Shown: in pieces, positions 17,818 to 26,809 of the stretch
How the letters are laid out: each line of letters opens with the position of its first letter
Position numbering within the stretch: position 1 is the stretch's first letter
Source: Stenotrophomonas sp. ASS1
GTDB taxonomy: Bacteria; Pseudomonadota; Gammaproteobacteria; Xanthomonadales; Xanthomonadaceae
Length of the DNA stretch: 64,000 bases
Direction: 5' to 3'
Assembly: GCF_004346925.1 (NCBI RefSeq)
Contig: NZ_CP031167.1
Span: forward strand, 3,864,001 to 3,928,000
Notes under the pieces: generated by a model
Told to the model about the DNA's origin: nothing
Databases searched by the model: none
What the model saw: only the letters and a program-made list of their open reading frames with translations
Made by a program: the position numbers and the translations under genes

Positions 17818-18756
17818 ATGTCCGCTCTGATCTGTGGTTCTCTTGCCTTCGACACCATCATGGTGTTCCCGGACCAGTTCAAGAATCACATCCTGCCGGA
17901 CAAGGTGCACATCCTGAACGTGTCCTTCCTGGTGCCGCGCATGCGCCGCGAGTTCGGCGGCTGCGCCGGCAACATCGCCTACAACCTGCACCTGCTGGGC
18001 GGCCAGCCGATCCCGATGGGGACCGTGGGTTCGGACTTCGGCCCGTACCGCGAATACTTCGACGGCCTGGGCATCGACCTGTCGCGCGTGCGCGTGATCG
18101 ATGAGCTGTTCACCCCGCAGGCGTTCATCACCACCGACCACGACAACAACCAGATCACCGCCTTCCACCCGGGCGCGATGATGCGCTCCTACGAAAACCA
18201 CGTGCGTGGCGTGCCGGGCGTGACCCTGGGCCTGGTCGGCCCGGACGGCCGCGAAGGCATGATCCAGAACGCGCAGGAATTCCACGAAGACGGCATTCCG
18301 TTCATCTTCGACCCGGGCCAGGCCATGCCGCTGTTCAACGGCCCGGAGCTGCGCGCGTTCATCGAGCAGGCCGACTACGTGGTAGTCAACGACTACGAGT
18401 CGAACCTGCTGCAGGAACGCACCGGCTGGGACGAGAAGGAGATCGTCAGCCGGGTCAAGGCCTACATCACCACCCGCGGCCCGAAGGGCGCGGTCATCCA
18501 CACCCCGGAAAAGAGCTACGACATCCCGCCGGCGCACGAGCGCCGCGTGGTCGACCCGACCGGCTGTGGCGACGCCTTCCGCGCCGGCCTGATCTACGGC
18601 ATCCAGAAGGGCTACGACTGGCTGACCATCGGCCGCATGGGCAACCTGATGGGCGCGCTGAAGGTGGAGCACCCGGGCACCCAGAACCAGCGTTTCACCT
18701 TCGATGAGTTCAACGAGCAGTTCAAGCAGCAGTTCGGTTACGCGCTGGGCGCGTAA
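17818..18756 (+). CDS. PfkB-family carbohydrate/adenosine kinase
   Basis: Ribokinase-fold sugar or nucleoside kinase of 312 residues. The glycine-rich N-terminal motif is GGCAGNIAYNLHLLGG and the catalytic-base motif is DPTGCGDAFRAG. Xanthomonadaceae homologues are annotated as adenosine kinase, which fits the length and the lid segment ITTDHDNNQITAFHPGAM, but the substrate cannot be read from sequence. It is transcribed divergently from mreB with a 283-bp gap between, and followed by three GTAG repeats. Confidence 0.88.
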   Translation: MSALICGSLAFDTIMVFPDQFKNHILPDKVHILNVSFLVPRMRREFGGCAGNIAYNLHLLGGQPIPMGTVGSDFGPYREYFDGLGIDLSRVRVIDELFTPQAFITTDHDNNQITAFHPGAMMRSYENHVRGVPGVTLGLVGPDGREGMIQNAQEFHEDGIPFIFDPGQAMPLFNGPELRAFIEQADYVVVNDYESNLLQERTGWDEKEIVSRVKAYITTRGPKGAVIHTPEKSYDIPPAHERRVVDPTGCGDAFRAGLIYGIQKGYDWLTIGRMGNLMGALKVEHPGTQNQRFTFDEFNEQFKQQFGYALGA

Positions 18757-18781
18757 ACCGAACTGCCCGCGCATCTGCTCG

Positions 18782-18863
18782 GTAGGTGTCGACCTTGGTC
18801 GACACGCTTTGCTCTGGTAGGTGTCGACCCTGGTCGACACTGCCGGCCAGCGGCCGGCACTAC
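18782..18863. repeat. Cluster of three SMAG repeats
   Basis: Two tandem plus copies of the GTGTCGACC subtype (18782-18805, 18817-18840) are followed directly by a minus copy of the TGCCGGCC subtype (18841-18863). The CTAC end of the last copy contains the stop codon of the HAD gene (18860-18862). Confidence 0.92.
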
Positions 18864-19482
18864 CCTCTCCGCTGCCAGGCCGCCAACAGGTCGCGGCAAT
18901 CGGCGAAATGCCAGTCGGCACTGCCCGGCCACGGGTTCTCCGGCAGATTAACCAGCACGGTATGGGCGCCCGCGGCGCGCCCGCACTCCAGGTCATAGGC
19001 GTGGTCTCCGACCATCACCGCCTCCGCAGCCCCGATTCCCCAGCGTCGAAGATGCTGCTGCAGGCCATCCGGCGACGGCTTGGGCACCGCTTCATCGCGG
19101 CCGATGATGTCGGCATCGTCGAACAGTTCCCCGACCCCGATCGCGTCCAGGGTCAGCTTCGCCAGCGCATGATCGTTGCGGGTCAGGATGCCCAGCCGGC
19201 AGCCCGCCGCCGCCAGCGCGCGCAGCAGCTTCACCGCGCCCGCGCCGGCAGCGCGTCCTCGGCCAGCGTGCGCTCGTGATCCAGCAGCCACTCACGCTTG
19301 GCCTGCGCCGGTGCATCCGGCAGCGCTGCGATATGGTCGAGGATGTCTTCCTCCGCGGCGATCTGCAGCGCGCGGCGGATCGCGGCGAAGTCATGCACGG
19401 CTACCGTCAGCGTGCCGTCCATGTCGAACACCCAGTGCCGGATCGCGGACAACGCGTGCACTGCGCTGCCCGCCGCAACCAT
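18860..19482 (-). pseudogene. HAD-family phosphatase gene split by a frameshift
   Basis: The ATG at 19482 starts a HAD hydrolase (HWVFDMDGTLTV, nucleophile motif DMDGT) that ends at a TGA near 19227 after about 84 codons. The rest of the protein continues in another frame from about 19255 (KLLRALAAAGCRLGILTRNDHA, then KPSPDGLQQHL and VMVGDHAYDLECG, motifs II-IV) to 18860. The two parts together make a normal subfamily member of about 208 residues. The break is in CCGGCGCGGGCGCGG (near 19246-19260), consistent with a single missing base. This is either a real inactivating mutation or a sequencing error. The start overlaps the stop of the upstream lipoprotein gene by 1 nt. Confidence 0.8.
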
Positions 19483-20213
19483 CACTGCCACCACTGCGGC
19501 ATGCGGCTGGCGTCGACACCACCGGTTTCGAACACGGCGGTACGCGTGCCGCCGGCCTTGACCGGGAACTCGATGCTGATCGACTTGCCCTTGCGCGCCA
19601 GCTTCCACAGCGCCTTCTGGTCGGTGATGAACAGCGCGATGGCTTCATCGGTCTTCGGGCGCCAGGCCGCCATGGAAATCGGCTTGCCGTCGTCCACGGT
19701 CACCTTCACCGTGCACTGCGGGCAACGGAAATCGCCGGCCTGCAGCACCAGGTAGGCATGCCGCTTCCACTCCGGATGATCGCGGAACACCAGCTGCACC
19801 GGCTTGGCACCGCTGCCATCCACGTCCACCCGTTCCTTGCTGTAGATCTGCGCCGAGACCTGGTTGCCCTTGTTGCCCACCGGGATCTGGTTGTACTGCC
19901 ACAGCGCCTGCATGCGGCGCAGGTCGCGCGCGGCATCACCCTTGGCCTTGACCTCGTCGAAGCCGGCGGCGATGCGCTCGGCGGCGGCGGTGTCCTTGTA
20001 CTGGTCCAGCAGCGAGGCGCCATGCAGGCGCGCACGCTCCCAGTCCTGTGCGGCCACGGCCATGTCGTACTGCTTGGCCACGTCTTCGGCCTTGGCTTCC
20101 TTCTGCGCCTGGGCGGCGGCAGCGGCGGCTTCCTGCGCCTTGCGCTCTTCCTCGGGGTTGCTGCAGGCAGCCAGGGCCAGCGTACAGGCGGTGAGCAGGA
20201 TCAGTCGTTTCAT
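19482..20213 (-). CDS. Lipoprotein of unknown function
   Basis: The 243-residue protein has a lipobox (LAAC, Cys17), then a charged Ala/Glu/Lys coiled coil at about 22-60 and a globular C-terminal half with a CPQC pair (DFRCPQCTVKV). I do not recognise a named family. The two cysteines could bind metal or form a disulfide in the periplasm. It is coupled to the downstream HAD gene by a 1-nt stop/start overlap and follows the SMAG pair at 20244-20301. Confidence 0.8.
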   Translation of the reverse strand: MKRLILLTACTLALAACSNPEEERKAQEAAAAAAQAQKEAKAEDVAKQYDMAVAAQDWERARLHGASLLDQYKDTAAAERIAAGFDEVKAKGDAARDLRRMQALWQYNQIPVGNKGNQVSAQIYSKERVDVDGSGAKPVQLVFRDHPEWKRHAYLVLQAGDFRCPQCTVKVTVDDGKPISMAAWRPKTDEAIALFITDQKALWKLARKGKSISIEFPVKAGGTRTAVFETGGVDASRMPQWWQ

Positions 20214-20243
20214 GGCGGAGGTCCTTCGTGTTTTCGCATATCT

Positions 20244-20301
20244 GTAGAGTCGAGCTTGCTCGACTGCTGTTGAAGAGCCAGTCGAGCAAGCTCGACTCTA
20301 C
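20244..20301. repeat. Facing pair of SMAG repeats
   Basis: GTAGAGTCGAGCTTGCTCGA... at 20244-20266 and its exact reverse complement at 20279-20301, separated by 12 nt. The pair sits directly beside the terminator of the M1 peptidase gene. Confidence 0.92.
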
Positions 20302-20329
20302 AAAAAAAGCGCCGGGGGATACCCGGCGC
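20302..20329 (-). terminator. Intrinsic terminator of the M1 peptidase gene
   Basis: On the minus strand GCGCCGGG-tatcc-CCCGGCGC is followed by seven T. It lies 6 bp after the peptidase stop codon and immediately before the SMAG pair. Confidence 0.9.
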
Positions 20330-20335
20330 GTTCTC

Positions 20336-22264
20336 TTACTTGGCTTCGGCCTTGGCCAGCATGTCCTGGACCGAGGCGGTGGTGATCGGGTGGTAGCCCG
20401 GCTTGGCCTTTTCGAAGGCCTGCTTGGCCAGCTCCAGACCCTTCGGGGTCTTCACCAGTTCGGCGTAGATCGGCAGGATCAGCTTGCGACGGCCGACGCG
20501 CTCGATGAACGCAGCGGCCCCTTCGTTGGCCTGCTCATAACCGCTGCGGATCGCCAGCGGGTACCAGCGCATGGCGATCTCGCCATTCGGGGTACCGGTG
20601 AAGTGGAACGCCTTGTCCAGCGTGGCCAGCTTGTCCAGCGGCTGGGTCGCGCCCAGGCCGTCGATGAAGCGCACCCATTCCTGCGTGCTCCAGTCGGCGA
20701 TGACCTGGCTGCTCGGCACGGTGCCGGCGCTGGCAAAGGCGATGCGCGCGGTATCGACGCTGCTGAAGTTGCGCGACTGCGCCTTGGCCGCGAACGCCGG
20801 GATGCCCGGCTCGTCCAGCCACGCCGTCAGTTCGGCCTCGGTCACGGCCGACGGATTCTTCGGCAGCAGGTTCTTCTTCATGTACGCGACGAACTGGTCG
20901 GTGTTCGCGCTCTGGAAGGCGTGGTCATCGAACCAGCCACGCAGGAACGGATCGAAGGTTTCCCGGCCGAAGCGCTGCTCCAGGAATTCCAGGAACCACG
21001 AACCCTTGACGTAGGCGACCTGGCTGAGGGCTTCGTCGGGGTCACGCTCGTTCAGCGGCGGCAGCGCCAGCGCCTGGTCGGCCGGGCTCATGTCCTTCAC
21101 TTCGGCCAGCAGGTCGGTCTGGTCGATCTGCTTCTCCATCTCGGCCATTTCCTTGCCGTACAGAGCTTCGGTGATGCGGCCCTGGACGTAGGTGGTGAAG
21201 CCTTCATTGAGCCAGATGTCCTTCCAGCTGGCGTTGGTCACCAGGTTGCCCGACCAGCTGTGCGCCAGTTCGTGGGCGACCAGCGAGACCAGCGACTTGT
21301 CACCGACGATCACGGTCGGGGTGGCGAAGGTCAGGCGCGGGTTCTCCATGCCGCCGAACGGGAACGACGGCGGCAGCACCAGCATGTCGTAGCGGCCCCA
21401 GCGGTATTCGCCGTACAGCTTCTCGGCGGCACCGATCATCTTCTCGGTGTCTTCGAATTCCTTGGCGGCCTTGTTGACCATGGTCGGCTCCGCCCAGACG
21501 CCGGAGCGGCCGGAGATCGGCTCGAACACCAGGTCGCCGGCCGCGATGGCCAGCAGGTAGGACGGAATCGGCTGCGGCATCTTGAAGGTGTAGTCACCGT
21601 CACGCGCGGCCTTCGGATCGTTGTCGGCGCTCATCAGCACCATCACGTCCGGGCGCGAGACCACGTGCGCGCTGTAGGTGAAACGCACGCTCGGGGTGTC
21701 CTGCAGCGGCACCCACGAACGGGCGTGGATGGCCTGCGACTGGCTGAACATGAAGGGCAGCTTCTTGCCCTCGGTCATCGACGGTGCCAGCCACTGCAGG
21801 CCCGAGGCGGTCGGTGCGGTGTGGTAGGTCACTTCCACCTTGGCCGGCTGTTCCGGGGCTTCGATGGTCAGCTTGCTGCCGAACACCTTGTCAGCGGCGG
21901 CCAGCTCGAACTTCAACGGGCTGCGCGCGCCATCGGCAGCGACGGCCTCGACCTTGGACACGGTCAGCTCGCGGGTGTCGAGCACCAGCTGCTTGGCATC
22001 CTTCTGCTTCCATTCCAGGGTGTAGGTGGCGGTGCCGCCGATCTGCTTCTGGTCGAAATCCAGCTTCAGATCCAGCGCGATGTCCTTGATGACGACCTTG
22101 TCCGGCTCGGCGTACGAGCTTTCGTCGTGGCTGCGGTTCTCGGCGTTCACGGGGGCGGCGGGGGCCTTTTCGGCAGTCGGGACGGCGGCGGGCGCGGCCG
22201 CCTCCTGGGAGCAGCCGGCGGCCAGGGCCACGGCCAGCGGAAGGAGCATCAGCGGATTACGCAT
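20336..22264 (-). CDS. M1-family zinc aminopeptidase, lipoprotein
   Basis: Gluzincin aminopeptidase of 642 residues with a lipobox at Cys18 (LAAGC), so it is membrane-anchored in the envelope. The substrate-anchoring motif GGMEN is at 304-308. The zinc ligands are H331-E332-L-A-H335 and E354 in WLNEGF. It is about 230 residues shorter than E. coli PepN and resembles leukotriene-A4-hydrolase-type M1 enzymes with a helical C-terminal domain. It ends at a strong terminator and probably scavenges peptides. Confidence 0.93.
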   Translation of the reverse strand: MRNPLMLLPLAVALAAGCSQEAAAPAAVPTAEKAPAAPVNAENRSHDESSYAEPDKVVIKDIALDLKLDFDQKQIGGTATYTLEWKQKDAKQLVLDTRELTVSKVEAVAADGARSPLKFELAAADKVFGSKLTIEAPEQPAKVEVTYHTAPTASGLQWLAPSMTEGKKLPFMFSQSQAIHARSWVPLQDTPSVRFTYSAHVVSRPDVMVLMSADNDPKAARDGDYTFKMPQPIPSYLLAIAAGDLVFEPISGRSGVWAEPTMVNKAAKEFEDTEKMIGAAEKLYGEYRWGRYDMLVLPPSFPFGGMENPRLTFATPTVIVGDKSLVSLVAHELAHSWSGNLVTNASWKDIWLNEGFTTYVQGRITEALYGKEMAEMEKQIDQTDLLAEVKDMSPADQALALPPLNERDPDEALSQVAYVKGSWFLEFLEQRFGRETFDPFLRGWFDDHAFQSANTDQFVAYMKKNLLPKNPSAVTEAELTAWLDEPGIPAFAAKAQSRNFSSVDTARIAFASAGTVPSSQVIADWSTQEWVRFIDGLGATQPLDKLATLDKAFHFTGTPNGEIAMRWYPLAIRSGYEQANEGAAAFIERVGRRKLILPIYAELVKTPKGLELAKQAFEKAKPGYHPITTASVQDMLAKAEAK

Positions 22265-22377
22265 GAATCGGGACCGTTACGGGGATCAGACCCCCAATGG
22301 TAACTCCCTCCGGCCCCGCAGGCGTTGCGCGGTGCGGGGTAATGGCGGCCGGGGCCGATCCTGCACCTCCGGCGCAT

Positions 22378-22477
22378 GCCAACCAAGGTTGGCTTCTACA
22401 GGTAGGTGCCAACCTTGGTTGGCACGGATCTTTCATCGCTCGCGGCCTGCGCTGTGCCAACCAAGGTTGGCACCTAC
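22378..22477. repeat. Cluster of three SMAG repeats
   Basis: Minus 22378-22399, plus 22402-22425 and minus 22454-22477, all of the GCCAACC-aa/tt-GGTTGGC subtype. They lie between the M1 peptidase start and the ubiE stop; both genes read minus. Confidence 0.92.
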
Positions 22478-22510
22478 CAGAGCAGATACCGGGGTTTCCC
22501 CGTCCAGCGC

Positions 22511-23272
22511 TTACAGCTTGTAGCCGGAGTGAATCGAGACGATGCCGCCGGTCAGGTTCTTGTAGTGGCAGCGCTCGAAGCCGGCCTGCCCCATCATCGC
22601 CTTCAGCTCATCCTGCGGCGGGTGCTTGCGGATGCTCTCGGCCAGGTACTGGTAGCTGTCCGAATCGTTGGCGAACAGCTTGCCCAGCTTGGGCAGGATC
22701 TTGAACGAGTGGAAGTCGTAGATCGGCTTGAACCAGTCGGCGGTGACTTCGGAGAACTCCAGCACGCGGGCCTGGCCGCCCACCTTCAGCACGCGGTACA
22801 TCTCGCGCAGGCCAGCGTCCTTGTCGGTCACGTTGCGCAGGCCGAAGGCGATGGTGACCAGGTCGAAGCTGTTGTCCGGGAACGGCAGGGCTTCGGCATT
22901 GCACTGCACGTAGTCCAGGCCGAGCACCAGGCCGCGGTTGGTCAGGCGGTCACGGCCGACCGACAACATGCCGGCGTTGATGTCGCCCAGCACCACCGAG
23001 CCCTCGGCGCCAACGCGCTCCTTCAGCAGCGCGGCGATATCGCCGGTGCCGCCGGCCAGGTCGAGCACACGGTCGCCCGGCTTCACCTGCGCGGTCGCCA
23101 CGTAGTAGCGCTTCCACGCCCGGTGCACGCCCAGGCTCATCAGGTCGTTCATCAGGTCGTAGTTGCGCGCGACCGAGGTGAACACCTGGCCGACCAGCTT
23201 CTGCTTGTCCTTGGCGGCGACGTCGCGGAACCCGAAATGGGTGGTACCGGCTTTGTAGGGGGATTCGCTCAT
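22511..23272 (-). CDS. ubiE: Ubiquinone/menaquinone biosynthesis C-methyltransferase
   Basis: SAM-dependent methyltransferase that methylates the benzoquinol (or demethylmenaquinol) ring. It has 253 residues from the ATG at 23272 (MSESPYKAGTTHFGF); 12 upstream open codons are not coding. The SAM-binding motif is VLDLAGGTGDIAA. YDLMNDLMSLGVHRAWK and the C-terminal GGIVSIHSGYKL are family signatures. Divergent from the deaminase gene, with 80 bp between them. Confidence 0.97.
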   Translation of the reverse strand: MSESPYKAGTTHFGFRDVAAKDKQKLVGQVFTSVARNYDLMNDLMSLGVHRAWKRYYVATAQVKPGDRVLDLAGGTGDIAALLKERVGAEGSVVLGDINAGMLSVGRDRLTNRGLVLGLDYVQCNAEALPFPDNSFDLVTIAFGLRNVTDKDAGLREMYRVLKVGGQARVLEFSEVTADWFKPIYDFHSFKILPKLGKLFANDSDSYQYLAESIRKHPPQDELKAMMGQAGFERCHYKNLTGGIVSIHSGYKL

Positions 23273-23352
23273 GGCCCCGATTATCGCACCGCCGGGGGCC
23301 AGCGGCACCCCCTGCCCGTATCATGGCGGGCCACGACTTACCGGAGCCCCGC

Positions 23353-23805
23353 ATGATCACCACGCCCGACTACCAGGCCCTGCTGCAGACCGCCATCGCC
23401 GAAGCCCGCCAGGGCCTGGCCGAGGGCGGCGTGCCGATCGGCGCGGCGCTGTACCACAACGACGGCCGCCTGCTCGGCTGCGGCCACAACCGCCGCGTGC
23501 AGGAAGGCGACCCGTCGGTGCACGGCGAAACCGATGCGTTCCGCAAGGCCGGCCGCCAGCGCCGCTACCAGGACACCATCATGGTCACCACGCTGGCGCC
23601 TTGCTGGTACTGCTCGGGCCTGGTGCGCCAGTTCAACATCGGCACCGTGGTGGTGGGCGAATCGCGCACATTCCAGGGCGGCATCGACTGGTTGCGCGAA
23701 AACGGCGTCAACGTGATCGACCTCGACAACCAGGAATGCGTCGATCTGCTCGGCGGCTTCATTGCGCAGCATCCCGAGATCTGGAACGAAGACATCGGTG
23801 AATGA
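23353..23805 (+). CDS. Cytosine-deaminase-type nucleoside deaminase
   Basis: Zinc deaminase of the CDA fold with 150 residues. The zinc and proton-shuttle motifs are HGETDAFR (His ligand and catalytic Glu) and PCWYC (two Cys ligands). Overall it looks closest to the yeast cytosine deaminase group (NIGTVVVGESRTFQGG; C-terminal FIAQHPEIWNEDIGE). The ATG at 23353 follows a GGAG-type site; an upstream ATG at 23323 would add ten residues but lacks one. The substrate could be cytosine or guanine. Confidence 0.88.
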   Translation: MITTPDYQALLQTAIAEARQGLAEGGVPIGAALYHNDGRLLGCGHNRRVQEGDPSVHGETDAFRKAGRQRRYQDTIMVTTLAPCWYCSGLVRQFNIGTVVVGESRTFQGGIDWLRENGVNVIDLDNQECVDLLGGFIAQHPEIWNEDIGE

Positions 23806-23896
23806 GCACCACGCAGTGTGCTGTTGAACCCGCTTAATGAACGCTTCAGTGCCGGCACGCCCTAGTGCCGGCAGCGTTTGCGGCGCCAGCCGTGAA

Positions 23897-23927
23897 CCCG
23901 TGCACAGTCAGCCGTGCCCCGTGCACA
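23897..23927. promoter_or_regulatory. Direct repeat with 21-bp period upstream of the small-gene locus
   Basis: CCCGTGCACA occurs at 23897-23906 and again at 23918-23927, exactly 21 bp apart (two helical turns), about 80-110 bp before the start at 24005. This is the geometry of tandem regulator sites. No regulator is identified. Confidence 0.35.
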
Positions 23928-24004
23928 CGCTGCGGTAACACCCCGCCCCAGCGTCGCGCCTAGGGTGGGGCTACCGGGACCTTCCTTCCCCGGCGGAGCC
24001 AGCC

Positions 24005-24265
24005 ATGTGCGCGCACGCCGTACGCCCCACGCCCGACCCGATCCTTGACGCCATCCGCAAGCGCCTGCAGCAGCAGTTCGCGCTGCATCAGCGTGGCGCC
24101 CGGTTCTGGACCGCTTACCAGGGCCTGCAGCTGGAACTGGTGCGCGGCCATCCGCTCGAACACGAACGCCTCTGCAATGCCATGGCCGACATGGCCGAAG
24201 AGATGGGCGCGGTCGAGCATGCGCAACTGATAGGCAATCGCAACGCCGGCTGCACATCTCCCTGA
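24005..24265 (+). CDS. Small hypothetical protein (86 aa)
   Basis: ATG at 24005 after GCGGAGCCAGCC, a fair ribosome site. The product is soluble and mostly helical (DPILDAIRKRLQQQFALHQ, HPLEHERLCNAMADMAEEMG), with no signal or membrane helix. I do not recognise it. It is first of three small plus-strand genes ending with the iron-permease-like gene, after a direct repeat. Confidence 0.6.
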   Translation: MCAHAVRPTPDPILDAIRKRLQQQFALHQRGARFWTAYQGLQLELVRGHPLEHERLCNAMADMAEEMGAVEHAQLIGNRNAGCTSP

Positions 24266-24339
24266 CGCGGTATCCACCGGGGTCCGGGCCACACTGCGAT
24301 GAACCCCCACTCCCATCCACTTCAACCGATTGGATCGAC

Positions 24340-24666
24340 ATGCACGCCGAAGTCCCCACCATTCCCCCGGTCATCAATGTTGACGCTGAGCTTGACCACT
24401 GGCGCCGCCAGCATGCCGACGGTGCATTGGCGCACAACTCGTTCGGCTCGTACGTACCGTGGATCAAGTTCGCCTGTGATTCGCTGATCACCCAGCCGCG
24501 CGCCAGCAATGCGCAGCGCGACGAGATGTTCCAGACCCAGTACGCCCTGCAGATCATGCCGCGCCTGAGCGAAGCCCAGGCCCGCGAATTCGTCGACCGT
24601 TGCTGGCAGCACGTCTACCAGACCAGCCCGGTGCGCCTGCAGGACGCCCCGCGCCTGCGCGCCTGA
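24340..24666 (+). CDS. Small hypothetical protein (108 aa)
   Basis: An open frame with normal high-GC codon use and a helical, soluble product (INVDAELDHWRRQHADG, PRLSEAQAREFVDRCWQHVYQTSP). No motif is recognised. The ribosome site is weak (GGATCGAC). Middle member of the small plus-strand set; 75 bp on either side separates it from its neighbours. Confidence 0.6.
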   Translation: MHAEVPTIPPVINVDAELDHWRRQHADGALAHNSFGSYVPWIKFACDSLITQPRASNAQRDEMFQTQYALQIMPRLSEAQAREFVDRCWQHVYQTSPVRLQDAPRLRA

Positions 24667-24742
24667 GCTGCCTCGCGACGGCTGCACGGCCCCTGCACGA
24701 GCTACTGCCGATCATCCTCGTCACCTGAGTGGGACGACGACG

Positions 24743-25165
24743 ATGAAAGCACGCAACCTGTTCAATACGATCGCCAAGAAGGCCGCGGCCGCCACCGGCT
24801 CGCCGTGGACCTTCCTGGCCGCGGTAGCGATCGTGGTGATCTGGGGCATCAGTGGCCCGGTATTCGGTTTCAACGACACCTGGCAGCTGGTGATCAACAC
24901 CGGTACCACCATCATCACCTTCCTGATGGTGTTCCTGATCCAGCACACGCAGAACGCAGATACCGCCGCGATGCAGATCAAGCTGGACGAGCTGATCCGC
25001 GCGACGGCCGAAGCCAACAACGAACTGTTGGATCTGGAAGAACTGGACGAGGAGCGGCTGGAAGAGATCCGGCGCGAGTACGAGCAGATGGCGCGCGAAG
25101 CCGGCGACGCGCTGGCGCGGGTGCGCGCCTGCCACGCAGCGCGGCGCGACGATGAAGCGGTGTAG
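24743..25165 (+). CDS. Low-affinity iron permease family protein
   Basis: Two-helix membrane protein of 140 residues belonging to the low-affinity iron permease (Iron_permease) family. The family core is visible: GSPWTFLAAVAIVVIWGISGPVF, then FNDTWQLVINTGTTIITFLMVFLIQ and the NADTAAMQIKLDELIRA signature, followed by an acidic coiled coil. Bacterial members are not shown to carry iron, so transport is a family label only. The start follows ACGACGACG with a poor ribosome site. Ends 17 bp before a SMAG cluster. Confidence 0.82.
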   Translation: MKARNLFNTIAKKAAAATGSPWTFLAAVAIVVIWGISGPVFGFNDTWQLVINTGTTIITFLMVFLIQHTQNADTAAMQIKLDELIRATAEANNELLDLEELDEERLEEIRREYEQMAREAGDALARVRACHAARRDDEAV

Positions 25166-25182
25166 CAGTTCCTGAAATGACA

Positions 25183-25295
25183 ATGCCGGCCCGCGGCCGG
25201 CATTACCCTCGATCGCCAGGTAGGTGCCAACCTTGGTTGGCACAGGGCCAGCCGCCTGCGCTGACGCATCCGTGCCAACCAAGGTTGGCACCTAC
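25183..25295. repeat. Cluster of three SMAG repeats
   Basis: Minus 25183-25206 (a variant ending ATTAC rather than ACTAC), plus 25220-25243 and minus 25272-25295, the last two of the GCCAACC/GGTTGGC subtype. The last copy lies 12 bp from the smeF stop, in the convergent gap with the iron-permease gene. Confidence 0.9.
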
Positions 25296-25307
25296 CAGAA
25301 GCACTGC

Positions 25308-26693
25308 TTACCCGCGCTCGTGCCAGCCGCCGCCCAGCACCTTGTACAGGGTGATGCGGTTGGCCTGCTGCGCCAGCTGCGCCTGCAGCTGGGTCTGCTG
25401 CGCGTTGTAGGCGGTACGGCGCGCATCAAGCAGGGTCACGAAGCTGTCCAGGCCAGCGTCGTAGCGTGCCTGCGACAGGCGGTTGGCCTGTTCGGCCGCT
25501 TCCACCAGGCGCTGCTGTGAACTCACCTGCTCATCCAGGCTGACGTTCAACGCCAGCGCATCGGCGGTTTCGCGGAAGCCCACCTGGATCGACTTCTCGT
25601 ACTGCGCCAGCGCAATGTCACGGTCCGCATTGGCGATGGCCAGATTGGCGCGCAGCTTGCCCCCCTGGAAGATCGGCAGCGTGATCTTCGGCAGGAAGCT
25701 CCACACGCGGGTCCCGCTGTCGAACAGGTTGGACAATTCGCTCGAACCACTACCGATGCTGCCGGTCAGCGAGATGCTCGGGAAGAACGCCGCGCGTGCC
25801 GCACCGATGTTGGCGTTGGCCGCCAGCAGCTGGTGTTCGGCGGCCATGATGTCCGGGCGCTGCAGCAACACGTCGCTGGGCAGGCCGGCCGGCGGCGGTG
25901 CCAGTGCCAGCAGCTGCGGTTCGATGCTGTCCGGCAGCAGTGCCGGATCCAACTGGCCACCGGCCAGCAGCGCCAGCGCATTGCGGTCCTGGGCCAGCTG
26001 GCCACGCAGACGTGCAGCATCCGTACGTGCGGTTTCGACCAGGGTACGGGTCTGGGTCAGCTCCAGCGCCGAACTGCCACCACGTTCGTGGCGGGCCTCG
26101 GCCAGGCGCAGCGAATCCTCGTAGGTCTTCAGCGTGGCATCGGCGATCTTCAGCCGCTGCGCGTCGGCACCGTAGGTCAGCCATGCGGTAGCCGTCTCGG
26201 CCACCAGGCTCAACTGCGCGTTGCGGCGGTTGGCGGCCACCGCGAAGTACTGCTGCAGCGCCGCTTCACTGAGATTGCGCACGCGGCCGAACAGATCCAG
26301 CTCGAACTCGGCTACGCCAACACCGGCGGTGAACTGCTCGGTGACACCGGCGTCGGTACCACGGCGGTCCATCTGGCCGGTGACTGCCACGCCGGGCACA
26401 CGGTCGGCGCGCTGTACGCGGTACTGGCCGCGCGCGCGTTCAACGTTGAGTACGGCCACGCGCAGGTCGCGGTTGTTCTGCAGCGACTGGTCGATCACCT
26501 GCTGCAGGCGCGCATCGGTGAAGAAGTCGCGCCAGCCGACGGCGGCGACGTCGGCTACCTCGCCCTGCGCGGCCTCGGCCGGCCACTGCGCCGGAATGGC
26601 CGGAGCAACGGCGGTGTTCTTCGGCACCAGGGTGGAGCAGCCGGCGAGCGCGAGCGCGGCGGCAATGGAAAGAAACAGGGATGCACTTTTCAT
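25308..26693 (-). CDS. smeF: Outer-membrane channel of the SmeDEF efflux pump
   Basis: TolC/OprM-family outer-membrane factor that completes the SmeDEF tripartite multidrug pump. It has 461 residues from the ATG at 26693, with lipobox Cys19 (LAGC) for lipid anchoring. Five codons further upstream are open but lack a site. The duplicated OEP domain and segments such as AAFFPSISLTGSIGSGSSELSNLF are typical. It is third in smeD-smeE-smeF, separated from smeE by 125 bp containing SMAG repeats. Confidence 0.95.
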   Translation of the reverse strand: MKSASLFLSIAAALALAGCSTLVPKNTAVAPAIPAQWPAEAAQGEVADVAAVGWRDFFTDARLQQVIDQSLQNNRDLRVAVLNVERARGQYRVQRADRVPGVAVTGQMDRRGTDAGVTEQFTAGVGVAEFELDLFGRVRNLSEAALQQYFAVAANRRNAQLSLVAETATAWLTYGADAQRLKIADATLKTYEDSLRLAEARHERGGSSALELTQTRTLVETARTDAARLRGQLAQDRNALALLAGGQLDPALLPDSIEPQLLALAPPPAGLPSDVLLQRPDIMAAEHQLLAANANIGAARAAFFPSISLTGSIGSGSSELSNLFDSGTRVWSFLPKITLPIFQGGKLRANLAIANADRDIALAQYEKSIQVGFRETADALALNVSLDEQVSSQQRLVEAAEQANRLSQARYDAGLDSFVTLLDARRTAYNAQQTQLQAQLAQQANRITLYKVLGGGWHERG

Positions 26694-26730
26694 GGGAATG
26701 ACTTCCATCGGTACTGCCGGATGGCAGGAG

Positions 26731-26809
26731 GTAGTGCCGGCCGCTGGCCGGCAACCTCGTTGGATTCACATCACGCGGGCAGTAGGTGCCGGCCAGCGGC
26801 CGGCACTAC
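26731..26809. repeat. SMAG repeats inside the smeDEF operon (smeE-smeF gap)
   Basis: Plus copy 26731-26754 and a fully symmetric copy 26782-26809 that begins GTAG and ends CTAC. Transcripts reading from smeE to smeF must cross these hairpins, which may change the smeF:smeDE ratio. Confidence 0.9.
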
